From contig JAATGX010000244.1 in assembly GCA_015688915.1 (NCBI GenBank), positions 1 through 9,287 on the forward strand: a stretch of DNA of 9,287 bases, read 5' to 3'. Shown in pieces: positions 1-4,445 of the stretch; the first letter of the stretch is position 1; each line of letters opens with the position of its first letter. Under the pieces are notes generated by a model. That model searched no databases. It was not told the origin of the DNA and saw nothing but the letters and a program-made list of their open reading frames with translations. The DNA comes from Desulfuromonadales bacterium. GTDB taxonomy: Bacteria > Desulfobacterota > Desulfuromonadia > Geobacterales > Pseudopelobacteraceae. The position numbers and the translations under genes were made by a program.

Positions 1-65
1 GCAGGCAGGCTGCTTGCCATGATCACAACCAGCAGTGCGAGGACTATGCGCATAACCTTTTTCAT
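1..65 (-). CDS. N-terminus of an exported protein (partial)
   Basis: Only the first 21 complete codons are inside the window; the gene continues beyond base 1. The ATG at 65-63 follows an AAGGGGG Shine-Dalgarno block at about 71-77 with suitable spacing. The encoded start is M-K-K-V-M-R followed by the hydrophobic run IVLALLVVIMASSLPA, the n-region and h-region pattern of a Sec signal peptide. The cleavage or lipobox region is off the edge, so a secreted protein and a lipoprotein cannot be told apart. It is read away from the plus-strand gene at 323, with a 257-base spacer between them. No function can be assigned. Confidence 0.6.
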   Translation of the reverse strand, partial: MKKVMRIVLALLVVIMASSLP

Positions 66-90
66 ACAGGCCCCCTTAAACGTGCAGTTC

Positions 91-127
91 CCCGTTTTTC
101 CCGCCACCGATATCGTGGGAGAACGGG
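91..127. repeat. Imperfect inverted repeat upstream of the exported-protein gene
   Basis: The outer arms CCCG(TT)/(AA)CGGG and inner arms CCAC/GTGG enclose CGATATC; three T residues and one G are bulged and there is one mismatch. It lies 26 bases upstream of the minus-strand start at 65, so it could be a leader hairpin or an operator. No U-tract follows it on either strand, so it is not a standard terminator. Confidence 0.3.
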
Positions 128-254
128 AACGTTCTTCTTATCAGTATACGACAATATCAAGATCATGGCGGTGGCGAAAATGGGGACAATAGATCGCGGC
201 TGAGCAAAGGCAGGCATTTCAACCTTCGAGATGCGGCGAAAAAGGGATTTCCGT

Positions 255-283
255 TTGACAGTTTCATAACATGAAAGCATAAT
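255..283 (+). promoter_or_regulatory. Sigma-70-type promoter for the VapC/VapB-like gene
   Basis: TTGACA (255-260), a 17-base spacer and CATAAT (278-283): a perfect -35 and five of six matches at -10 with optimal spacing. Initiation would be near 290, giving a leader of about 33 bases before the ATG at 323. This is among the best consensus promoters visible in the window, and it serves only a 67-codon gene. Confidence 0.75.
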
Positions 284-322
284 GACTTCGTAAATTGATA
301 TCATCTCGTTCAAGGTGGACGA

Positions 323-526
323 ATGAAGCGGATCATCATTGATACCAATTTTTATACAGCCTTCAAAAGGAATGATCTGGAAGCCATGAACTTGTTGAAG
401 CGAGCCGAGAATGCCGTCTATGATGATCTGGACCATCTGGCCGGCACTTGGAGCGCACGGGACGCAGCCGAGTTTGAGGCCGCTACGGCGGTCTTCGAAA
501 AGGTGGATGAGAATATGTGGAAGTGA
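323..526 (+). CDS. Small chimeric protein: VapC-like N-terminus joined to VapB-like C-terminus
   Basis: A 67-aa protein. Residues 1-28 (MKRIIIDTNFYTAFKR and following) match the start of a PIN-domain VapC toxin, including the first-strand Asp of the metal-binding site (D7 in IIDTN). From about residue 32 the sequence changes to the C-terminal pattern of VapB-type antitoxins: DLDHLAGTW, an acidic helix, then a final FEKVDENMWK. The rest of the PIN domain, with its other acidic residues, is absent, as is the DNA-binding N-terminus of the antitoxin. Nuclease activity is therefore not expected. The ATG follows AAGGTGG (312-318), and a short upstream frame ending F-K-V-D-E stops in an ATGA overlap with this start, the usual vapB/vapC junction style. 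It has its own promoter and terminator. It is most likely a rearranged toxin-antitoxin relic, possibly still expressed as an orphan antitoxin tail. Confidence 0.6.
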   Translation: MKRIIIDTNFYTAFKRNDLEAMNLLKRAENAVYDDLDHLAGTWSARDAAEFEAATAVFEKVDENMWK

Positions 527-576
527 GGCGTGGGAACGCGATGAGCGCTTGCTCCCCGGTCGGTGCAGGAAACTGG

Positions 577-601
577 AAAGCCCGTGAAAACGGGCTTTTT
601 T
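577..601 (+). terminator. Rho-independent terminator after the VapC/VapB-like gene
   Basis: The 9-bp perfect stem AAAGCCCGT/ACGGGCTTT (577-585 and 590-598) has a GAAA tetraloop (586-589) and a T run at 596-601. It ends plus-strand transcription 50 bases past the stop at 526. On the minus strand the same hairpin lies about 25 bases past the glgA stop and has only three U residues, all inside the stem, so it would be weak in that direction. Confidence 0.85.
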
Positions 602-623
602 CATTGAATCGGCATTACGTTCA

Positions 624-2144
624 TCAAGCGCCGAACCGGTTGCGGTAGTACTCCGCCCCCCGCCGCCGGCGGACGGCCAGGTGGTAGAGTTCGTCGTATT
701 TCCGGGCCGCCTCTTCCCAGGTGAAGCGCTGCTTCATGCCGTTCTTCCGCAGGGCCGCCAGCCCCTCGGGATTGTTGAAAAAGGTCCAGGCCGCCCAGCC
801 GATGGTGTCGAACAGGGCCGCGGCATTGTGGTGCCAGAACTTGAAGCCGGTCCCGGTCAGCATGGCCTCGTTGAAGTTCTCCACGCTGTCGTCCAGCCCG
901 CCGGTGGCCCGCACGATGGGTGGCGTGCCATAGGCCAGGGAGTACATCTGGTTGAGGCCGCACGGCTCGAAGGCCGAGGGCATGACGAAAAAGTCCGCGC
1001 CCGCCTCCACCTTGTGGGCCAACTCCTCGCTGTAGCCGATGTGGCAGGCGAATTTCTCCGGATGGAGGGCGGCGATGTCGCCGAAGTAGAAATGGGCCCA
1101 TGGCTCGCCGTTGCCGATCATGACGAACTGCACGTCCATCTCCAGGATGCGGTGACTGGCCTCGGCGATCAGGTCGGTCCCCTTCTGTTGCACCATGCGG
1201 GAGACCACGCCGAACAACGGCGCGTCGTCCCGCTGCGGCAGGCCAAAGACTGCCTGGAGATCGCGCTTGCAGGCCGCCTTCCCTTTTTTCACCGTTCGGG
1301 CCGTGTAGGTTGTCGCGATGAAGGGATCGGTGGCCGGATTCCACTCCTCGTAATCCACGCCGTTCAGGATGCCGTACAGGTCGGCGGCCCTGTCCCTGAC
1401 CACCCCTTCCAGACCCCAGCCGTATTCCGGGGTCTGGATCTCGTGGGCATACCCCTTGCTGACCGTATTGAGCAGGGTGGCGTGGTAGAGCCCCGCCTTC
1501 AGCAGATTGACCTGATCGTCCTTCTCCAACTCCAGGAAGTTGAAGTGCTTCCAGCCGATGCCCAGCACCTCCATCAGGCCGGGATAGAAACTCCCCTGGT
1601 GCTGCATGTTGTGGATGGTGAGGAGCGTTGCGGCATCGCCCACGTAACGGTCGTGCAGGTAGGAACTGTTCAGGAGCAACGGGATGACACCGGTGTGCCA
1701 GTCGTGGGCGTGGACCACATCCGGCCGCCAGTCGAGCATCTTGCACAACTCCAGGGATGCCTTGGAAAGGAAGACGAAGCGGTTGTCGTTGTCCAGGTAC
1801 CCCTGCCCCCCCTGCTGGTACAGCCCGGCGCGGCCGTAGAACTGCTCGTGCTCCAGGAAGTAGATCGGCACGTCGCTTCCCGGCAGGCGCCCCTCATGGA
1901 CGCCGCAGTACATCTCGCCGATGATCCCCATGGGCACCACCAGGGTGCCGGGAAGCAGCCGCAGACCGTACTTCTCGCAATCCACCGACCAATAGCGCGG
2001 GATGACCACCCGCACGTCGTGTCCCATGCGGGCCAGGTATTTGGGCAGAGAGCCGACCACATCGCCCAAGCCCCCCTCCTTGGCAAAGGGGGCGGCCTCG
2101 GCGGCCGAGAAGAGGATGGAGAGTTGTTCAGGAGGGGGCTTCAC
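624..2144 (-). CDS. glgA: Glycogen synthase (ADP-glucose:1,4-alpha-glucan glucosyltransferase, GT5)
   Basis: Transfers glucose from ADP-glucose to the non-reducing end of an alpha-1,4-glucan; cytoplasmic. The 506-aa product has the two-domain GT-B layout of family GT5. The N-terminal nucleotide-sugar loop is K22-E-G-G-L26 followed by GDVVGSLPKYL, a variant of the usual KTGGL. HAHDWHTG is at 145-152, RMVQQKGTDL near 316, and FEPCGLNQMYSLAYGTPP near 392 carries the donor-site Glu of retaining GT-B enzymes. The chosen start is GTG at 2144, because GGAG lies five bases upstream and the protein then begins only nine residues before the first beta strand (ILFSAAE). The frame stays open to 2327, but that extension overlaps the preceding gene and has no GlgA character. 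It is the last gene of the minus-strand series, 82 bases after the DUF2442 gene, with no convincing promoter in the gap. Confidence 0.95.
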   Translation of the reverse strand: MKPPPEQLSILFSAAEAAPFAKEGGLGDVVGSLPKYLARMGHDVRVVIPRYWSVDCEKYGLRLLPGTLVVPMGIIGEMYCGVHEGRLPGSDVPIYFLEHEQFYGRAGLYQQGGQGYLDNDNRFVFLSKASLELCKMLDWRPDVVHAHDWHTGVIPLLLNSSYLHDRYVGDAATLLTIHNMQHQGSFYPGLMEVLGIGWKHFNFLELEKDDQVNLLKAGLYHATLLNTVSKGYAHEIQTPEYGWGLEGVVRDRAADLYGILNGVDYEEWNPATDPFIATTYTARTVKKGKAACKRDLQAVFGLPQRDDAPLFGVVSRMVQQKGTDLIAEASHRILEMDVQFVMIGNGEPWAHFYFGDIAALHPEKFACHIGYSEELAHKVEAGADFFVMPSAFEPCGLNQMYSLAYGTPPIVRATGGLDDSVENFNEAMLTGTGFKFWHHNAAALFDTIGWAAWTFFNNPEGLAALRKNGMKQRFTWEEAARKYDELYHLAVRRRRGAEYYRNRFGA

Positions 2145-2226
2145 GTATTCTCCGATGGTGTGTATGTAGTGGATAACCTGCCGGCAAACGGCAAAGATCG
2201 GCAGGGATGCCCGGTTGGGGAGTAAA

Positions 2227-2505
2227 TTATGCCGCCAGGTCGTAGCCGGACAACTGGAAATGCCCCGCCACGATACCCGCCACGGTAATGTCTTCGTCGA
2301 GCGACTCCCATCGCAAGGCATATCCATTGAGACGGATAGTCACTTCCTGTAGCTGCTCGTCCGTAGCCTTTGAGAGAATCCTGAAGCGCTCCGCGGGGAA
2401 ACCGATGATCCTGCCGTCGGTCAACTCAACAAACACCATCCGCTTTTCCGCCCATGCGCGTATGGCGGCAGGCTCGACCGGTTCGTCACCTTTTGTGGAA
2501 TTCAT
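2227..2505 (-). CDS. DUF2442 domain protein, partner of the DUF4160 gene
   Basis: A 92-aa protein with the DUF2442 pattern: VELTDGRIIGFPAERF near 25-40, then an ATDEQ segment, then RWESLDEDITVAGIVAGHF near the C-terminus. Its biochemical role is not established. The start at 2505 is chosen over the in-frame ATG at 2538 because GAGGAG stands seven bases upstream of it and nothing comparable precedes 2538. The gene overlaps the end of the DUF4160 gene by 20 bases in another frame, so the two are translationally linked. DUF4160/DUF2442 neighbours recur in bacterial genomes and resemble toxin-antitoxin pairs in size and layout; that role here is inference. Confidence 0.85.
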   Translation of the reverse strand: MNSTKGDEPVEPAAIRAWAEKRMVFVELTDGRIIGFPAERFRILSKATDEQLQEVTIRLNGYALRWESLDEDITVAGIVAGHFQLSGYDLAA

Positions 2506-2722
2506 GGAATTTCTCCTCAAGGAACACCTGATGTTCAAAAACCAGCTTTTCCAAGTGTCTCACTTCCAGTGGTGGAACACCCTTGTTCCGTGCCAGCCTG
2601 ACCGGATCAAGCCAGAATTTGCACTCACCATCCGCTGTTTCGATATGTACATGGGGCGGCTCAAGGTATTCATCCGAATAAAAATGGAACCGGTATGAAC
2701 CAAACCTCAAGACCGTGGGCAC
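2486..2722 (-). CDS. DUF4160 domain protein
   Basis: A 78-aa protein that is nearly all DUF4160: an opening (V/M)PTVLRFGSYRFHFYS, the EPPHVHIE motif at about 23-30, then a short acidic segment ending in K-F-W-L-D-P-V and a C-terminal helix with EVRHLEKLV. The conserved histidines of the PPHVH motif are present. The start is taken as GTG at 2722, because a strong GGGGAG lies eight bases upstream and family members typically begin with M-P-T-V-L-R. An in-frame ATG at 2746 adds eight residues but has no ribosome-binding site. It lies 68 bases after the transaldolase stop, with no terminator between, so it may be read through from the folK operon. The family has no demonstrated activity that I can cite. 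Confidence 0.85.
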   Translation of the reverse strand: MPTVLRFGSYRFHFYSDEYLEPPHVHIETADGECKFWLDPVRLARNKGVPPLEVRHLEKLVFEHQVFLEEKFHEFHKR

Positions 2723-2790
2723 GGTAATTTCTCCCCAAGCGAGCATTAACGGCGAATGAAGCTTCTTTTTTAACCCGACACCGCAACGGA

Positions 2791-3408
2791 TTACTTCGGC
2801 ACGCTTTCCCAGTCCGCCAGGAACTTCTTGATCCCGGCATCGGTCAGGGGATGCTTGGCGAGCTGGATCATGACCGAATAGGGAATGGTGGCGATGTCGG
2901 CACCGATCAGGGCCGAGTTGAGCACGTGGATCGGATTGCGCACGCTGGCCACGATGATCTCGGTGGTGTAACCGTAGTTGTCGAAGATGGTGCGGATATC
3001 CTCGATGATCCCCATGCCGTCCTGGGAGATGTCGTCCAGCCGGCCGACAAAGGGAGAGACGTAGGTGGCGCCGGCCTTGGCCGCCAGAAGCGCCTGCATG
3101 GCGGTGAAAACCAGGGTCACGTTGGTCTTGATCCCCTTTGCGGTGAGCGCATGGGTGGCCTTGAGCCCCTCGGCGGTCATGGGCACCTTGACCACGATGT
3201 TCTTATGGATCTTGACCAGTTCCTTGGCCTCCTTGATCATGCCCGGTGCGTCCAGGGAGATCACCTCGGCCGAGATCGGGCCGTCCACGATGGAGACGAT
3301 CTCCTTGATGACATCCTTGAATTTGCGGCCCGATTTGGCGATCAGGGAGGGGTTGGTGGTGACGCCGTCAACCAGTCCCAGGTCATGTGCCTCGCGGATC
3401 TCTTTCAC
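2791..3408 (-). CDS. tal: Transaldolase, TalC/MipB type, with a damaged native start codon
   Basis: Transfers a dihydroxyacetone unit in the non-oxidative pentose phosphate pathway through a Lys Schiff base. From the first usable in-frame start, GTG at 3408, the product is 205 aa. It shows GVTTNPSLIAKSGR (15-28), the catalytic Lys in VVKVPMT (K74), SAEVIS (46-51), TNVTLVF and SPFVGRLDDI. Glu at 48 and Phe at 120 stand where fructose-6-phosphate aldolases have Gln and Tyr, favouring transaldolase. Family members begin nine residues earlier with MKFFIDTAD. Those codons (KFFIDTAD) are present at 3409-3432, but the expected ATG at 3435-3433 reads AGG, with GGAGG five bases upstream (3445-3441) and an in-frame TAG next to it. 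The GTG start would lose beta strand 1 and its conserved Asp. It follows the YHS gene closely. Confidence 0.88.
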   Translation of the reverse strand: MKEIREAHDLGLVDGVTTNPSLIAKSGRKFKDVIKEIVSIVDGPISAEVISLDAPGMIKEAKELVKIHKNIVVKVPMTAEGLKATHALTAKGIKTNVTLVFTAMQALLAAKAGATYVSPFVGRLDDISQDGMGIIEDIRTIFDNYGYTTEIIVASVRNPIHVLNSALIGADIATIPYSVMIQLAKHPLTDAGIKKFLADWESVPK

Positions 3409-3440
3409 GTCCGCCGTGTCGATAAAGAACTTCCTCTATT

Positions 3441-3445
3441 CCTCC
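3441..3445 (-). promoter_or_regulatory. Ribosome-binding site of the transaldolase, aimed at an AGG codon
   Basis: GGAGG on the minus strand, directly after the TAA of the YHS gene (3450-3448). It is five bases from the codon at 3435-3433 where the family's ATG is expected, but 32 bases from the GTG at 3408, too far to serve that codon. It therefore marks the ancestral start position. Confidence 0.75.
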
Positions 3446-3447
3446 GT

Positions 3448-3708
3448 TTATGATGGTTTCTGTTCAAGCTGTTCGCGGAATTTTGCCAGGCATTCCATGG
3501 AGCAGAAATAGTGGCGGTGGCCGTCGAGCCGCCCCACCACGGCGTCTCCCTCGGATACGTAGACCCCGCAGACCGGGTCGCGGTGGGTGACTTCGGCCTC
3601 AGACCGCTCGTTGTTGACGCCAGGGCGGTTTTCCCTGGGGCCGACCATGGCCTTGATGGTGCGGTAACCGATGTAAATAAGCAGCAGCCAGACAAGCAGT
3701 CTGATCAC
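3448..3708 (-). CDS. Small membrane-anchored YHS-domain protein
   Basis: An 86-aa protein. Residues 2-22 (IRLLVWLLLIYIGYRTIKAMV) form one hydrophobic segment, a likely N-terminal membrane anchor. A polar linker follows, then a YHS domain at about 42-80: DPVCGVYV, then GHRHYFCSMECLAKF. Cysteines 47, 69 and 73 fit the DPxCG...FCSxxC pattern, which is associated with metal binding in this family (for example near heavy-metal ATPases). The start is GTG at 3708 with GAGG eight bases upstream; the overlapping ATG at 3711 is in another frame and stops after two codons. The gene begins 17 bases after the folK stop and ends just before the transaldolase ribosome-binding site, so all three genes form one transcription unit. 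Its metal and its partner are unknown. Confidence 0.85.
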   Translation of the reverse strand: MIRLLVWLLLIYIGYRTIKAMVGPRENRPGVNNERSEAEVTHRDPVCGVYVSEGDAVVGRLDGHRHYFCSMECLAKFREQLEQKPS

Positions 3709-3725
3709 GTCATGTCCCTCTTTGG

Positions 3726-4214
3726 TCAGATTTTCAGTACGCTCTCGTCGGACCGCAGCCCGGCCAGCAGGTCCGCCATGGATAGTCCCAGCACGGGGTG
3801 GACAATGTCCGGGGCGATGTCGCACAGCGGCTGAAGCACGAAGCGCCGCTCGGCCATACGCGGATGGGGGACGGTCAATGCCTCATCGTCAATCACCTCG
3901 TTGCCGTAGAGCAGCAGGTCGAGATCAATGCTGCGCGGTCCCCAGCGGACAGTCCTCGTCCGGCGGAAAACAGCGCTCTCGATCTGCTGGAGACGTGCAA
4001 GCAGCTCATGGGGAGACATCGCCGTGCTGAGCCGCAGGGCCGCGTTATAAAACGACGGCTGGTCGCTGACCCCCACCGGGGATGTCTCGTAGAACGGCGA
4101 CAAGCCGGTGACCCGCCCGGACGGAAGCTTGCCGATCTCTCCCACTGCACGCAGCAGGTTCAACTCCCGATCCCCCAGATTGGAGCCAAGAGCGATGTAG
4201 GCATCCCTTTCCAC
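3726..4214 (-). CDS. folK: 2-amino-4-hydroxy-6-hydroxymethyldihydropteridine pyrophosphokinase (HPPK)
   Basis: Transfers pyrophosphate from ATP to 6-hydroxymethyl-7,8-dihydropterin, the step before dihydropteroate synthase in folate biosynthesis; cytoplasmic. The 162-aa length is usual for stand-alone HPPK. The opening YIALGSNLGD (6-15) is the family's first strand and loop. FYETSPVGVSDQPSFYNAAL is at 41-60. RWGPRSIDLDLLLYG (90-104) is the HPPK signature, with the Mg-binding Asp pair D97 and D99, and PHPRMAERRFVLQPL is at 116-130. The GTG at 4214 is the only start that keeps the first strand; no other start codon is in frame just upstream. No Shine-Dalgarno sequence precedes it. The promoter at 4221-4249 places +1 on this codon. 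It is the first gene of a folK-YHS-tal unit. Confidence 0.95.
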   Translation of the reverse strand: MERDAYIALGSNLGDRELNLLRAVGEIGKLPSGRVTGLSPFYETSPVGVSDQPSFYNAALRLSTAMSPHELLARLQQIESAVFRRTRTVRWGPRSIDLDLLLYGNEVIDDEALTVPHPRMAERRFVLQPLCDIAPDIVHPVLGLSMADLLAGLRSDESVLKI

Positions 4215-4220
4215 GGTGCG

Positions 4221-4249
4221 ATTAAACCATAACCCCGATGTAAGGTCAA
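4221..4249 (-). promoter_or_regulatory. Sigma-70-type promoter of folK
   Basis: On the minus strand, TTGACC (4249-4244), a 17-base spacer and TTTAAT (4226-4221): five of six matches at both elements with optimal spacing. The discriminator is six bases long (CGCACC), so +1 falls on the G of the folK GTG at 4214, predicting a leaderless message. It lies just downstream of the terminator at 4266-4305, which isolates folK from the repair genes. Confidence 0.75.
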
Positions 4250-4265
4250 CCGCGCCGTGGACAAG

Positions 4266-4305
4266 AAAAAAACACCCTGGTAACTAGGAGGGACAGTCAC
4301 CAGGG
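4266..4305 (-). terminator. Rho-independent terminator with a CCCUCC loop
   Basis: On the minus strand the arms CCCTGGTGACT (4305-4295) and AGTTACCAGGG (4285-4275) form an 11-bp stem with one mismatch (4282/4298) and a nine-base loop GTCCCTCCT. Two bases later comes a run of seven T (4272-4266). It ends transcription of the SDR/glycosylase unit, or of a separate small RNA, before the folK promoter. Confidence 0.8.
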
Positions 4306-4310
4306 CAAAT

Positions 4311-4330
4311 GAGGGTCAGTGACGACCCTC
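4311..4330. repeat. Perfect inverted repeat (hairpin 1 of the spacer)
   Basis: GAGGGTC (4311-4317) and GACCCTC (4324-4330) with a six-base loop. It stands five bases from the terminator hairpin, forming a tandem stem-loop pair. No U-tract follows on the plus strand, so it is not itself a terminator there. Confidence 0.6.
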
Positions 4331-4395
4331 GCAATCATTTTCGTTATTTGTCTTCAGTCTACCAGACATGTGGCATATCGGCAAGTATAATAAAT

Positions 4396-4415
4396 TGTAA
4401 CCAATTGGCATTACA
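4396..4415. promoter_or_regulatory. Palindromic site, possible operator
   Basis: TGTAA, the perfect 8-base palindrome CCAATTGG (4401-4408), CA, then TTACA. The two arms are inverted repeats around the central palindrome, with a two-base asymmetry. It lies in the most AT-rich part of the spacer, just upstream on the minus strand of the candidate TATACT element at 4389-4384, where an activator or repressor could act. No regulator is identified. Confidence 0.3.
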
Positions 4416-4445
4416 TAAGATTATTCTAAATCTTTACCATTGCGG

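Larger units (their letters stand above)
4266..4377 (-). ncRNA. Candidate small RNA with two hairpins and a terminator
   Basis: A possible -10 element TATACT at 4389-4384 would start a transcript of about 110 bases near 4377. It would contain an A-rich single-stranded stretch, a perfect 7-bp hairpin GAGGGTC/GACCCTC (4330-4311, loop of six), and the 11-bp terminator hairpin whose loop shows UCCCUCCU. That loop is complementary to a Shine-Dalgarno consensus. No good -35 is seen, and the same bases could simply be the 3' untranslated region of the glycosylase gene, so the RNA is tentative. Confidence 0.3.

Noticed and set aside
62..604. A 180-codon minus-strand open frame spanning the left intergenic region and the VapC/VapB-like gene
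   Set aside because: It runs through a promoter, a terminator and the coding strand of a better-supported gene, and shows no family resemblance.
681..2225. A long plus-strand open frame opposite glgA
   Set aside because: Same reason: no domain, no ribosome-binding site, fully opposite conserved GlgA motifs.
2145..2226. A promoter directly upstream of glgA
   Set aside because: The best pair found on the minus strand (TTGCCG and TACACA, 17 apart) matches consensus poorly; not listed.
2145..2327. N-terminal extension of glgA to an ATG at 2327
   Set aside because: The extra 61 residues are unlike GlgA, overlap the DUF2442 gene, and a GTG with a good ribosome-binding site at 2144 fits the family start.
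2723..2790. A terminator between transaldolase and the DUF4160 gene
   Set aside because: There is an A-run but no stable GC hairpin before a U-tract, so read-through into the DUF pair is the simpler reading.
4316..4369. A 17-codon minus-strand frame inside the hairpin spacer (ATG at 4369)
   Set aside because: No ribosome-binding site, and it ends inside a hairpin loop; not supported as a leader peptide.
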